Source of the DNA: Arthrobacter ramosus
Lineage (GTDB): Bacteria > Actinomycetota > Actinomycetes > Actinomycetales > Micrococcaceae
Assembly: GCF_039535095.1 (NCBI RefSeq)
Contig: NZ_BAAAWN010000001.1
Span: 2,480,001 to 2,544,000, forward strand
Length of the DNA: 64,000 bases
Direction of reading: 5' to 3'
Made by a program: the position numbers and the translations under genes. This document shows positions 1 to 9,096 of this stretch, piece after piece. A model generated the notes under the pieces. It was not told where the DNA came from, made no database searches, and saw only the letters and a program-made list of their open reading frames with translations. Each line of letters opens with the position of its first letter. The first letter of the stretch is position 1.

Positions 1-607
1 GAAGGGCGCCTTCCTTGGTCAGGCAGCGCCGAGTGCGCAGCTCCCTGGATCAACACCGTGGGGCCTCCCGCTCGACCAGCTCGCAAACCAAACGCGCGAC
101 GTGGCCAAGGCAAAGCAACTGCTCGCAGGAGCTGGCTTCCCCAATGGCATTAGCATCACGCTGACACACCTCGCCGGATACGGGACCTACCTAGACCGGT
201 TCGCCGACCTCGTGAAGACACAACTGGCGGAAGCGGGCATCAACGTCACCATCCAGGCCGAACAGAACGCGGTGTGGCTCGATCACCAGAACAAGGCCAA
301 CTACGACATCCTGGACAACGTCTACGCGTTCACCGGCGATCCAATGTCACTGTTGTCCCCCCGTCCGGGACGGCAGGGAGCAACACCGCCTGAGGTTACG
401 GCATTGATGCAGAAAGCCGCGCAGGACGACCCGTCCGCGTACGGAGCAAACCTGCAGGCGCTCATGCAGCTGGAAGACAAACTCACATTCCCCGACATCG
501 CGGTGGCTGCGCCAAACGCGATGATCGCCTACGGCCCGAACGTCACATCTGCGACGCCGGACCCGACCCTCGCGCGGCAGTTCCTCACCGCCGTCGTCGT
601 CAAGTAG
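1..607 (+). CDS. ABC transporter substrate-binding protein, peptide/nickel type (C-terminal part)
   Basis: The reading frame is open from the window edge (frame 2) to TAG at 605-607, so only about the last 200 residues are present. The visible part (a PWGLP loop, AKQLLAEAG-like helix starts and a C-terminal TPDPTL stretch) fits the lower lobe of family 5 solute-binding proteins, which capture oligopeptides outside the membrane and deliver them to an ABC importer. Two ATPase and two permease genes follow on the same strand, completing a standard dipeptide/oligopeptide importer. The signal peptide and lipobox lie outside the window. The ligand cannot be read from sequence, but the downstream D-amino-acid genes suggest a peptide or N-acyl compound with D-residues. 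Confidence 0.8.
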   Translation, partial: KGAFLGQAAPSAQLPGSTPWGLPLDQLANQTRDVAKAKQLLAGAGFPNGISITLTHLAGYGTYLDRFADLVKTQLAEAGINVTIQAEQNAVWLDHQNKANYDILDNVYAFTGDPMSLLSPRPGRQGATPPEVTALMQKAAQDDPSAYGANLQALMQLEDKLTFPDIAVAAPNAMIAYGPNVTSATPDPTLARQFLTAVVVK

Positions 608-683
608 CACCCCACCTCCGCCGTCCGGGTCGTTGCATCGACCCGGACGGCGGAATCCACCACTTCATGGGCGGAGACGATTT

Positions 684-1754
684 ATGAATACCACTGACAC
701 CGACCGGACGCACGACACAGACGAGACCACCGTCGGGTCGGGCACGAAGGCGCCTGTGCTCTCAGTGCGCGGCCTGAAGACCTGGTTCACCACCCCTGCC
801 GGCGATGTCCGCGCCGTCGACGGCGTGACCTTCGACGTGGCGGCAGGAGAAACCCTCGGCCTCGTCGGAGAATCGGGCTCGGGCAAGAGCGTTACGGCCA
901 ACTCGATCCTCAGGCTCGTGCCCCAGCCCGGCCGGATCGTTGCCGGGGAGATCCGGCTCAACGGCAAGGACCTTAAGGAGCTCAGCCCCGAGCAGCTGCG
1001 GGAGGTCCGGGGATCTGACATCGGCATGGTCTTCCAGAACCCGATGACGGCACTTAATCCGTCCTTTACCGTGGGATGGCAACTGGCAGAGGCGCTTCGC
1101 GCCCATGGGGGCCCCACCGGCCGGGAGGCTGAAGCCCGGATCGAACAGGCCCTCGCTGACGTCGGGATGCCGGACCCGGCCAGGCAACGCGCCTCATTCC
1201 CCCATCAAATGTCCGGAGGCATGCGCCAACGCGTTGTCATCGCCATCGGCATGATCAACAGTCCCCAGCTGCTCATCGCAGACGAGCCGACAACGGCACT
1301 TGACGTCACCATCCAGATGCAGGTGATCGCCTTGATGAAGCGCCTGGCCGACGAGCGCGGCACCGCTTTGCTTCTCATCACCCACAATATGGGCGTCGTT
1401 GCGAAGATGTGTGATCGGGTCGCCGTGATGTATGCGGGAGAAATCGTCGAGCAGGCGCCCGTCGAACCCCTCTTCGCTGAGCCGCTTCACCCCTACACCG
1501 CGGGGCTTCTTGATTCCCTTCCCCGGGCAGACCACGTGCGAGGCAAGCTACCCACGCTGCCCGGATTTCCGCCGGACATGGCCAACGTCCCGAGCGGCTG
1601 CCGCTTCGCTGACCGCTGCCGCTTCGCGCAAGACCAATGCCGCACAACGCACCCAGACCTGGTTGAGATCGAGCCAGGGCGCAGCACGCGCTGCCTGATC
1701 GTGCAACAAACCGGCAAGCCCGTCTCAGCCCTGATCCCGAATGAGCCATCATGA
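684..1754 (+). CDS. Oligopeptide/dipeptide ABC importer ATPase (DppD/OppD type)
   Basis: This 356-residue protein is the first of two cytoplasmic ATPases that power peptide import. Walker A GESGSGKS is at about residues 62-69, the ABC signature SGGMRQR at about 177-183, and Walker B LLIADEPT at about 196-203. The C-terminal extension has the Cys-rich CRFADRC element usual in the DppD/OppD branch. The ATG at 684 was chosen because GGAG lies 8 nt upstream. A longer frame from 633 begins with residues that look untranslated. It ends in an ATGA overlap with the second ATPase, so the two are translationally coupled. Confidence 0.88.
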   Translation: MNTTDTDRTHDTDETTVGSGTKAPVLSVRGLKTWFTTPAGDVRAVDGVTFDVAAGETLGLVGESGSGKSVTANSILRLVPQPGRIVAGEIRLNGKDLKELSPEQLREVRGSDIGMVFQNPMTALNPSFTVGWQLAEALRAHGGPTGREAEARIEQALADVGMPDPARQRASFPHQMSGGMRQRVVIAIGMINSPQLLIADEPTTALDVTIQMQVIALMKRLADERGTALLLITHNMGVVAKMCDRVAVMYAGEIVEQAPVEPLFAEPLHPYTAGLLDSLPRADHVRGKLPTLPGFPPDMANVPSGCRFADRCRFAQDQCRTTHPDLVEIEPGRSTRCLIVQQTGKPVSALIPNEPS

Positions 1755-2764
1755 CCACAGCACCTGTCGACACCCGATCGACCACCTCACTGCTCGAGGT
1801 GCGCGACCTCAAGAAGCATTTTCCCGTCAGAGTCGGTGGCAGAGAACAGACCCTGCGTGCCGTCGACGGCGTCTCCTTCAGCATCAACCGCGGAGAGACA
1901 CTCGGCGTGATCGGAGAGTCCGGCTGCGGCAAGTCCACGGTCGCCCGGCTCGTCGTCGGGCTGATGAAGCCGTCGGACGGGACAGTGGAGGTCGACGGCG
2001 GTGACATCTGGGCCCGGGGGCAGGAGGGTCGCGAGCGCCGCCTGGGCCTTCAGATGGTCTTTCAGGACCCTGCGAGTTCGATGGACCCGCGGCGCACAGT
2101 CGGGCAGGCGATCGCCGAACCCCTGCGCGCGCGACGGGCCCGGACGTCCGACGACCGAATCGCCGAAGTGCTGTCACTGGTCGGACTGAAGCCTGAGATG
2201 GCTGGACGCATGCCGCACCAGCTCTCGGGCGGACAGCAGCAAAGAGCCGCCATCGCCCGGTCGCTCATCGCCAATCCTTCCCTCGTTGTGCACGACGAGT
2301 CCATCGCCTCACTCGACATCTCGATCCAGGCCCAGATCCTAAACCTTATCGTCGACCTTCAGGACCGCCTGGGGGTTTCGTACCTCTTCATCAGCCACGA
2401 TCTCGCGGCCGTCCAGGCGATCAGCCACCGGATCGTCGTGATGTACCTTGGCGAGATCGTCGAGGCGGCGACGTCCGAGCAGTTCGTGGCGCGCCCGCTG
2501 CACCCGTATTCGGTCGCACTGAGGGCATCTGCCCTCACTCCGGACCCCCGAATCGAGCGTCATCGAGATTCCGTGGTGCTCGAGGGTGACGTCCCCAGTC
2601 CCCTTTTCCCCCCCAGCGGATGCCGCTTCCGCACCCGTTGCCCTCTCGCGCAAAAGATCTGCGAAGAGATCAAGCCGCCGCTCGCACCCGCGGGCGACGG
2701 CCGCATGGTGTCCTGCCACTTCCCTGGAGAAGCGAAACTGACGATCCAGGAGGTGCCCCGATGA
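1751..2764 (+). CDS. Oligopeptide/dipeptide ABC importer ATPase (DppF/OppF type)
   Basis: This 337-residue protein is the second ATPase of the importer and would pair with the preceding one as a heterodimer. Walker A GESGCGKS lies at residues 55-62 and the signature LSGGQQQR near 158-165. The Walker B segment reads LVVHDESIASLD, where most relatives have ADEPVSALD. The catalytic DE is kept, but the following proline is replaced by serine. The C-terminal oligopeptide-ABC domain with CRFRTRC is present. The start overlaps the previous stop (ATGA), and its own stop overlaps the permease start the same way, as expected for one operon. Confidence 0.88.
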   Translation: MTTAPVDTRSTTSLLEVRDLKKHFPVRVGGREQTLRAVDGVSFSINRGETLGVIGESGCGKSTVARLVVGLMKPSDGTVEVDGGDIWARGQEGRERRLGLQMVFQDPASSMDPRRTVGQAIAEPLRARRARTSDDRIAEVLSLVGLKPEMAGRMPHQLSGGQQQRAAIARSLIANPSLVVHDESIASLDISIQAQILNLIVDLQDRLGVSYLFISHDLAAVQAISHRIVVMYLGEIVEAATSEQFVARPLHPYSVALRASALTPDPRIERHRDSVVLEGDVPSPLFPPSGCRFRTRCPLAQKICEEIKPPLAPAGDGRMVSCHFPGEAKLTIQEVPR

Positions 2765-3708
2765 TCGCCCGCATCATCACCAAACGAGTCCTCAGCCTGG
2801 CGACCGTGCTGCTTGTGGTCTCCGTGCTGATCTTTACGCTCGGAACCCTCATCCCGGGCGACATGACCAGTGTGCTCGTCGGACAGGAGGGGGCCACGGC
2901 ACAGCAGTTCGAGGCGGTGCGGCAACGGCTCGGACTCGACCAGCCGCTCATCGTCCAGTACTTCCACTGGCTCGCCTCGGCCGTGCAGGGAAACTTCGGG
3001 ACATCGCCCATCACGGGTCGAAGCGTGGCAGCCGACCTCGCCCAGCAGATCCCGGTGTCTGCCGACCTCGCGATCCTCACGCTCGTCTTCTCGACCCTCG
3101 TGGGAGTTCCCATCGGCATCATCGCCGCAGTGCACGCCAACAAACGGGCGGACGTCGCCGCCCGCGCGGTTCTGCTGACAATCTTTTCGATTCCCGTCTT
3201 CGTGATCGGTATTGTTCTGCTGCTTGTGGTCTCGGCGGTCGCGCCTGATCTGTTTCAGGTGAGCTACATCCCCTTCACGGACGATCCGCTAGGGAACCTT
3301 CGCTCCATGGCGCTTCCCGTGATCGCGAACACGCTCCCGTTTGCAGCTATGACGATGCAGCTCACCCGGAGCGCCATGCTCGAGGTGCTCAGGAACCCGT
3401 TCATCGTTACCGCGAGAGCTGTCGGCGTACGCAGCAACAGGATCCACTATCTGCACGCACTCCGGAACGCACTCCCCCCGCTTGTGACGTTTCTGGGCTT
3501 CCAGCTCGGCGTGATGCTCGGTGGGCTGATCGTCGTCGAACAGTTGTTCGGGCTTCCCGGCCTCGGCCGGGGACTGCTCGAGGCGATCAATAATCGCGAC
3601 TACCCCGCCGTTACCGCGACGACCATGGTGTTCGCCATCGCATTCGTGCTGATAAATGCGGTAATCGACACCCTTTACCCGATCCTCGATCCACGACAGA
3701 GGCGATGA
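2761..3708 (+). CDS. Peptide ABC importer permease (DppB/OppB type)
   Basis: This 315-residue inner-membrane permease begins MIARIITKRVLSLATV, a typical DppB N-terminus with one membrane helix. A periplasmic-type loop carries the family LGLDQPLIVQY pattern, and about five further helices follow. The binding-protein-dependent transport signature that contacts the ATPases is near residues 215-240 (around TARAVGVRSNRI). The frame is open further upstream, but ATG 2761 overlaps the preceding stop and gives the family-typical length. It works as a heterodimer with the next permease. Confidence 0.88.
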   Translation: MIARIITKRVLSLATVLLVVSVLIFTLGTLIPGDMTSVLVGQEGATAQQFEAVRQRLGLDQPLIVQYFHWLASAVQGNFGTSPITGRSVAADLAQQIPVSADLAILTLVFSTLVGVPIGIIAAVHANKRADVAARAVLLTIFSIPVFVIGIVLLLVVSAVAPDLFQVSYIPFTDDPLGNLRSMALPVIANTLPFAAMTMQLTRSAMLEVLRNPFIVTARAVGVRSNRIHYLHALRNALPPLVTFLGFQLGVMLGGLIVVEQLFGLPGLGRGLLEAINNRDYPAVTATTMVFAIAFVLINAVIDTLYPILDPRQRR

Positions 3709-4616
3709 TGAGCAAGACAATACCCCAAACCGTGCGCCTGCCACGGGTCCGATCGGGCAAGAGCGGTGCGATGAGAAGGCTTGGGCGCAACCGCGCAGCC
3801 GTCGTGTCGTTCGCCGTCGTGCTGATCTTCGCCCTATTGGCCGTCCTCTCGCCGGTGATCACACCGTACGACCCCAACGTCGGCAACGTGGTCGACAGCC
3901 TGGCGTCGCCGTCAGCGGCTCATTGGCTCGGCACCGACGACCTAGGCCGTGACGTCTTCAGCCGAGTGATCGACGCATCGAAGATCGCCATGACAGTGTC
4001 GCTGCTGTCTGTAGGCATCGCCCTGGTGATCGGACTCGTCCTCGGTGTCATCGCCGGGTACACGGGCGGCGCCGTCGACGGCCTAATCAACCGATCGCAG
4101 GACGTCATGTTCGCATTCCCCGAACTGCTTCTTGCGATTATCATCGTCGCGGTCATGGGCCCCAGCCTTTTGAACGCCTCGTTCGCGATCTCGCTGCTCT
4201 ACATTCCCCGATTCGTGCGACTCAGTCGCTCAGCAACGTTGCAGATCAAGACGAGCGAGTTCCTCGATGCGGCAAGGCTGGCAGGCGTCCGGCCACTCAG
4301 GATCCTTTGGACCCACGTAGTGCCGAACGTCTTTCCCTCGGTCATCGTGCTCGCCGCGCTTAGTATGTCGACCGCCCAGCTCGCCTACGCTTCGCTGGCC
4401 TTCCTCGGCCTGGGAGTAAGTCCTCCCCAGGCGGACTGGGGAGGGATGCTGTCGACCGGGCGCAACTACATCACGGTGGCGCCGTGGCTGGTGCTCGGGC
4501 CGAGCGTCGCGGTGGTTGCACTCGTGCTCGCCTTCAACGTGCTCGGCGACGCCGTCCGTGACGTACTTGATCCGCGCAGCGAGAGCATTCGCGGCGCCGG
4601 GGTACCAACAGTCTGA
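3705..4616 (+). CDS. Peptide ABC importer permease (DppC/OppC type)
   Basis: This 303-residue partner permease has the OppC-like N-terminal cytoplasmic segment, a first helix near residues 30-50, the extracytoplasmic segment SAAHWLGTDDLGRDVF typical of DppC, and the EAA-type coupling loop around DAARLAGVRPLRI. Two consecutive ATG codons (3705 and 3708) are possible starts, and the first overlaps the preceding stop. Together with the upstream genes it completes an importer cassette whose five parts are all on one strand without gaps. Confidence 0.87.
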   Translation: MMSKTIPQTVRLPRVRSGKSGAMRRLGRNRAAVVSFAVVLIFALLAVLSPVITPYDPNVGNVVDSLASPSAAHWLGTDDLGRDVFSRVIDASKIAMTVSLLSVGIALVIGLVLGVIAGYTGGAVDGLINRSQDVMFAFPELLLAIIIVAVMGPSLLNASFAISLLYIPRFVRLSRSATLQIKTSEFLDAARLAGVRPLRILWTHVVPNVFPSVIVLAALSMSTAQLAYASLAFLGLGVSPPQADWGGMLSTGRNYITVAPWLVLGPSVAVVALVLAFNVLGDAVRDVLDPRSESIRGAGVPTV

Positions 4617-4630
4617 TGGAAAGGAATTCG

Positions 4631-5575
4631 ATGATAAGAGTTGTGGTCGATCCCGGATGCCCGACGGGCGTTCCCGAGACCGTGAAGGGTTTGCGGGGTC
4701 TGGATGTCGTACTCGCCCCCGATCGGGATGCCGTCGCTGCAGAACTTGCCGCAGGTGCAGAGGTGCTTGTCACCTCGTACTGGAGGGACGACTTCCTGAC
4801 CCCGAGCCTCCGCTGGGTGGCGGGGAACGGCGCCGGCACCGACCAGTACCCGCTTGAGGATTTCAGCCGGAATGGCATCGAACTCACTACCGCGCACGGA
4901 GTGCACGCCTCGTGCGTCGCCGAGCACGCCTTCGCACTGCTCCTCGGAGTGACGAGGGGAATCGGCCAGTCCGTTCGCAATTCCGAGGCCCACAGATGGT
5001 CGCCGATGACGGTGGACGAGCTCTGCGGCAAGAAGATGGCGATCATCGGGCTCGGCCGCATCGGCGAGGAGGTCGCCCGCCGGGCGATCGCGTGGGGAAT
5101 GGAGGTCGCCGGCCTGAAGCGCACACCTGAGACCTATAAGGGTTGCGTCCCGGTGGTTCGCGGGCCTGGGGCCCTGCACGAGCTGTGCAGCTGGGCGGAC
5201 ATCCTGATGATCACTGCCCCCGCAACGAACGAGACCCGCGGGTTGATTGGAGCAGAGGAGTTCGCCCTCCTCGGAGCAGGGTGGTTGGTAAATGTCGGCA
5301 GAGGACCACTCGTTGACAGCGACGCCTTGCTCGTTGCACTCCGTGACGGCGAGTTGCGCGGTGCGGGCATCGATGTGACCGATCCGGAGCCGCTGCCGCA
5401 GGACTCGCCGCTCTGGGATTGCCCCGATCTAATCATCACACCCCACATCGGCGGCGACAGTCCCAACTTCGCCCCCCGGTGGGCGCAAATCTTCGAACAC
5501 AACCTGGTGGCCTACGCCGGCCTCGCCGACTGGCGGAACCGGCTCGAGCATGCGGCCTCGGAGGTCAGCGCATGA
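4631..5575 (+). CDS. D-isomer-specific 2-hydroxyacid dehydrogenase (first copy)
   Basis: This is a 314-residue cytoplasmic NAD(P)-dependent oxidoreductase. The Rossmann motif GLGRIGEEVARR lies near the centre, the NVGRGPLVD segment carries the family arginine region, EPLPQDSPLW carries the catalytic glutamate, and TPHIGG carries the catalytic histidine. ATG 4631 is preferred over ATG 4616 because AAGGAA lies 5 nt before it, while 4616 only overlaps the previous stop. Such enzymes interconvert a 2-keto acid and its D-2-hydroxy acid. In this operon it could act on the keto acid released from a D-amino acid, or on the hydroxy acid itself. The substrate is not predictable from sequence. Confidence 0.85.
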   Translation: MIRVVVDPGCPTGVPETVKGLRGLDVVLAPDRDAVAAELAAGAEVLVTSYWRDDFLTPSLRWVAGNGAGTDQYPLEDFSRNGIELTTAHGVHASCVAEHAFALLLGVTRGIGQSVRNSEAHRWSPMTVDELCGKKMAIIGLGRIGEEVARRAIAWGMEVAGLKRTPETYKGCVPVVRGPGALHELCSWADILMITAPATNETRGLIGAEEFALLGAGWLVNVGRGPLVDSDALLVALRDGELRGAGIDVTDPEPLPQDSPLWDCPDLIITPHIGGDSPNFAPRWAQIFEHNLVAYAGLADWRNRLEHAASEVSA

Positions 5576-6537
5576 CGAAGCGAATGGTGATTCTTCCCCC
5601 GCAGTCTGAACTGACACGGTCCTGGGCAGCCGAGCTCGCGTCAATCGACGGACTGGAGGTTGTAATCGCCGAAAACGAGGCCGAGGCGATGGAAGTGCTC
5701 CCCGCTGCAGAGGCCGCGTACGGCACGCTCGACCGCAGGATGCTCGCCGTCGCCGACAGGCTCAGCTGGCTTCAGGCCCCGATGGCTGCCCCGCCCCCTG
5801 GCTACTTCTTCGACGAGCTCACCGCGCATCCCGTGACGGTGACCAACTTCAGGGGCATCTACAACGACCACGTCGCAACCCACGCCGTCGCACTCGTGCT
5901 GTCACTCGCCAGGAACATCCCTGTCTACATACGACAGCAGGCTGACGGCGACTGGGACCGGCATCTGGCCGACTCGGATGTCATTCATCTGCAGAATTCG
6001 ACGGCCCTTGTGGTCGGGGTAGGCGCGATCGGTGCTGAGATATCGCGGATGCTCGCGGCTTTTGGTGTCACCGTACATGGGGTCGATCCGCAGCTGGCGT
6101 CACCTCCCGAGGGCGTGGTGGCCATGCACACACCTGACGAGCTCGATTCCCTTCTCCCGGGCGCAGACATTATGCTGCTGACCCTGCCACACACTCCCGA
6201 AAGTGAGGGACTCATCAACGCTCGCCGGATCGCCCTGATGCAACCCCACGCGATGCTCGTCAATATCGGCAGAGGTCCGACGGTAAGTCTTGAGGCCGTG
6301 AACGACGCCCTCAATCGCGGCGCTCTCGGCTCGGTCGCGCTCGATGTCTTCGAGGTCGAACCGCTCCCGCCCGAGCATCCGCTCTGGCGGCAACCGCGCG
6401 CGCTGCTGACACCGCATGTCGCCGTGGTGGGGCCCTATATCGACGATCGGCGCCTGGGGGTGCTGAAGCGCAATGCAGAGGCATTCGTCCAAGGTGCACC
6501 GCTCGAGAACATCGTGAACAAAGAACTTTGGTACTGA
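5572..6537 (+). CDS. D-isomer-specific 2-hydroxyacid dehydrogenase (second copy)
   Basis: This 321-residue protein is of the same superfamily as its upstream neighbour but clearly diverged from it. It has a GVGAIGAEISRML nucleotide-binding turn, INIGRGPTVS-type arginine segment, EVEPLPPEHPLW glutamate segment and TPHVAVVG histidine segment, so the catalytic Arg/Glu/His set appears complete. ATG 5572 overlaps the preceding stop by 4 nt. A longer frame opens at 5419 inside the previous gene and is not the natural start. Two non-identical dehydrogenases side by side suggest two successive or stereochemically distinct redox steps, or two related substrates. Confidence 0.85.
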   Translation: MTKRMVILPPQSELTRSWAAELASIDGLEVVIAENEAEAMEVLPAAEAAYGTLDRRMLAVADRLSWLQAPMAAPPPGYFFDELTAHPVTVTNFRGIYNDHVATHAVALVLSLARNIPVYIRQQADGDWDRHLADSDVIHLQNSTALVVGVGAIGAEISRMLAAFGVTVHGVDPQLASPPEGVVAMHTPDELDSLLPGADIMLLTLPHTPESEGLINARRIALMQPHAMLVNIGRGPTVSLEAVNDALNRGALGSVALDVFEVEPLPPEHPLWRQPRALLTPHVAVVGPYIDDRRLGVLKRNAEAFVQGAPLENIVNKELWY

Positions 6538-6560
6538 CGGAATAGGTGAAGGAAATGACA

Positions 6561-7421
6561 ATGCATCTCGCAACGATCATGCAGAAAGACGACGCGAAAG
6601 CGGTCATCGTGCACCCGGGAAGAGGGGTGGCCACGGTTGAGGACCTGGTCCCCGGTTTCAGCGGTGACGCCATGATGCTTCTGGACGACGAACTGTTCGC
6701 GACAGCCTGTGCCGCTGCAGAGGCCGCCCCTGATGAGGTGTTCACGGCGCGTGAGACCGTCGTGTTCACCGCACCCTACCGCTCGCCGCGCAAGATCTGG
6801 GGAATCGGGCTGAACTATAGGGCCCACGCCGGGGACTTGTCGGAGAACGTGCCGACAGAGCCGGCGTCGTTCATGAAGGGCGACCATACGATCATCGGCC
6901 AGGACGGGCAGATCGTGCTTCCCGAGCAGAGCGAGCGGGTGACTGCAGAAGCCGAACTCGGCATCGTGATCGGCCGCTATTGCCGCGATGTCTCAGAAGA
7001 AGAGGCTCTTGACTACGTCTGGGGGGTCGTTCCGATCCTTGACCAGACCGCAGAAGACATCCTTCAGCGCAACCCCCGCTTCTTGACGCGCTCGAAGAAT
7101 TTTCCGTCGTTCTTCTCGTTCGGCCCAGAGATTGTTCCCCTCGACGAGGTCCTCGGCGACGACGGCAGCCTCGAGGACGTTGTGGTAAAGACGGTGCGCA
7201 ACGGCGAAGTCTGGCGAGAGAACACCGTCTCCCAGATGACGTTCTCCCCTGCTTTCCTGGTGAGCTTCCACAGCAAGGTCATGCCGCTGTACCCCGGCGA
7301 CATCATCTCCCCGGGAACCCCCGGGGCAGTCGTCATTCGAGCAGGGGATGTGGTCGAGAGCAGCATTCCGGGTGTCGGAACGCTCCGGAACACAGTCATC
7401 GCGCAGAACCCGGTCGCCTGA
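6561..7421 (+). CDS. Fumarylacetoacetate hydrolase (FAH) family protein
   Basis: A 286-residue cytoplasmic enzyme of the FAH superfamily, whose members hydrolyse or decarboxylate 2,4-diketo or oxo-acid compounds with a divalent metal. The family core is visible: IGLNYRAHAGD near residue 90, an acidic metal-binding segment around EAELGIVIG, and the C-terminal GDIISPGTPGAVV loop. ATG 6561 is preferred because GAAGGA ends about 7 nt upstream; GTG 6546 and ATG 6555 are in frame but poorly placed. In this operon it may cleave a keto-acid intermediate made by the dehydrogenases. Confidence 0.82.
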   Translation: MHLATIMQKDDAKAVIVHPGRGVATVEDLVPGFSGDAMMLLDDELFATACAAAEAAPDEVFTARETVVFTAPYRSPRKIWGIGLNYRAHAGDLSENVPTEPASFMKGDHTIIGQDGQIVLPEQSERVTAEAELGIVIGRYCRDVSEEEALDYVWGVVPILDQTAEDILQRNPRFLTRSKNFPSFFSFGPEIVPLDEVLGDDGSLEDVVVKTVRNGEVWRENTVSQMTFSPAFLVSFHSKVMPLYPGDIISPGTPGAVVIRAGDVVESSIPGVGTLRNTVIAQNPVA

Positions 7422-7423
7422 TC

Positions 7424-8701
7424 ATGGATCTCTCGACGATCGAGCACGCGACGCTCGACTGGAGATACAAGGGAGTCCCGCTCGGGGCGACTGTGACGTT
7501 GTCCGAGATCGGTTCGCGCGGCTGGAACGTGGCGGGCGGGGATCTCTCACTCCCGGTCACCACGCTTCGCGTTGAGGCGGTCCGACACAACATTGCCACG
7601 CTCGCTGCGTATTGTGAGCGCAACGGTGTTTCGCTCGCACCGCACGGTAAGACAACGATGAGCCCGCAGCTGTTCGATTGGCAGCTTGAGTCCGGGGCAT
7701 GGGCGATGACAGCCGCCACGCCCGGTCAGGTTCAGATCATGCGTCAGTTCGGGGTCCCGCGCGTCATCCTTGCGAACGAACTCGTCGAAGCGGATGCGCT
7801 TCGGTGGGTCGGCGGGCAACTCGAGCGCGATGCCGGTTTCGAGTTCATTTGCCTCGTCGACTCGATCGAGACGGTTGCTGTGATGGATGCGGCGCTCGAG
7901 GGTGTGCTCACGACGCGGCGTCTGCCCGTGTTGCTTGAGGTTGGCGTCCCAGGGGGACGGACAGGCATCCGCGACTTTGCCAATGCCATGCGCCTGGCTG
8001 AATCGATCGCCGCATCGCAAACGCTCGAACTGGTCGGTGTCGAAACCTACGAGGGGCTCGCTGGCCGGTCGGCGTCCGTCGAAGACATCGCCGCCGTCGA
8101 CGACTTGCTCAACGCCGTGCGCGGGCTCGTGGTCTCGCTCTCTTCCGCTGGATTGTTCGCTGGAGACGAAGTCATCGTGAGCGCAGGCGGGAGCGTGTAT
8201 TTCGACCGCGTTGTGGAGAGCCTCACGAACTGGCCGGCCGGAACGGCTGTTCCCCGTATTGTTCTGAGAAGCGGATGCTATCTCTCGCACGATGCAGGAC
8301 GGTATCACCGGCTGTCACCCCTTGACGGCAGACGCGAAGCCGACGAGACGCTGAGCCTGCGTGATGCCTTGGAGTCATGGGCCGTGGTGCTCTCTGTGCC
8401 TGAGCCCGGTCTCGTCATTCTCGGCACGGGAAAAAGGGATGTTCCGTACGACGTCGAGATGCCGCTGCCCATGCGGGTGCACCGCAGGGACGGCTCCATC
8501 GCCGAACTCGAGAACTGCATCGTCACCGGGATGATGGACCAGCACGCGTTCATGTCCGTCGGTTCCTCCGTGTCGATCGCTCCCGGGGACATCGTCGCAC
8601 TTGGACTCTCGCATCCCTGCGGCGCATTCGACAAAATGCCGTTCATTCCGCTGGTCGACGACGCTTGGAACGTCGTCGACGGTGTTCTCACATTTTTCTG
8701 A
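7424..8701 (+). CDS. PLP-dependent D-amino-acid dehydratase/aldolase-like enzyme (DSD1/alanine racemase N-domain fold)
   Basis: This 425-residue protein has a fold-type III PLP barrel followed by a D-serine-dehydratase-like C-terminal domain. The PLP lysine is K76 in LAPHGKTTM. The C-terminal HPC motif (H397, C399) matches the zinc ligands known from eukaryotic D-serine dehydratase. Relatives remove ammonia from D-serine or D-threonine, or cleave D-3-hydroxy amino acids. ATG 7424 starts 2 nt after the previous stop and has no strong ribosome site, so translational coupling is likely. The next gene encodes RidA, which clears the enamine products of this chemistry, supporting a deaminating role. 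Confidence 0.8.
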   Translation: MDLSTIEHATLDWRYKGVPLGATVTLSEIGSRGWNVAGGDLSLPVTTLRVEAVRHNIATLAAYCERNGVSLAPHGKTTMSPQLFDWQLESGAWAMTAATPGQVQIMRQFGVPRVILANELVEADALRWVGGQLERDAGFEFICLVDSIETVAVMDAALEGVLTTRRLPVLLEVGVPGGRTGIRDFANAMRLAESIAASQTLELVGVETYEGLAGRSASVEDIAAVDDLLNAVRGLVVSLSSAGLFAGDEVIVSAGGSVYFDRVVESLTNWPAGTAVPRIVLRSGCYLSHDAGRYHRLSPLDGRREADETLSLRDALESWAVVLSVPEPGLVILGTGKRDVPYDVEMPLPMRVHRRDGSIAELENCIVTGMMDQHAFMSVGSSVSIAPGDIVALGLSHPCGAFDKMPFIPLVDDAWNVVDGVLTFF

Positions 8702-8715
8702 CCAGGAGGTCACAC

Positions 8716-9096
8716 ATGACTCGAATTGCAAACCCCGTCCCCGACGGTCCGGCGCCGGGGGGCCCGTACTCGGCCAGTGTCCGCATCGGCAACATTGTCG
8801 CCATCGCCGGTCAGTGCGGATACCTTCCCGATCGCTCACTTGTTGAGGGAGTCACCGCCCAGACCAGGCTCGCGATGGCGAATGTCGAAGCTGCCCTGAC
8901 CGCGGCCGGCGCGACGTTCGATGATGTCATCAGCACCAGCGCCTACCTGACCGACGTCGACGACTTCGCCGAGTTCAATGAAACGTACGCCCCGTTCTTC
9001 TCAGAGCCGCGTCCCGCGCGCACCACCATTTACTGCGGGCTTCGGCCCGGCGTCCTGGTCGAAGTGAGCGTTATGGCGGTTCTCCAAGATGCCTGA
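8716..9096 (+). CDS. RidA family reactive-intermediate deaminase
   Basis: A 126-residue RidA/YjgF/UK114 protein. The family hydrolyses 2-aminoacrylate or 2-aminocrotonate, the enamine/imine products of PLP dehydratases, to the keto acid. The core pattern is present: GPYSASVRIG near the start, a central TRLAMANVEAALTAAG helix, and the C-terminal RPART loop with the conserved arginine, then VEVSVMAVL. The start is ATG 8716 with a near-perfect AGGAGGT at 8703-8709; an upstream in-frame GTG lies inside the preceding gene. Its position directly after the PLP enzyme fits a detoxifying role. Confidence 0.9.
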   Translation: MTRIANPVPDGPAPGGPYSASVRIGNIVAIAGQCGYLPDRSLVEGVTAQTRLAMANVEAALTAAGATFDDVISTSAYLTDVDDFAEFNETYAPFFSEPRPARTTIYCGLRPGVLVEVSVMAVLQDA

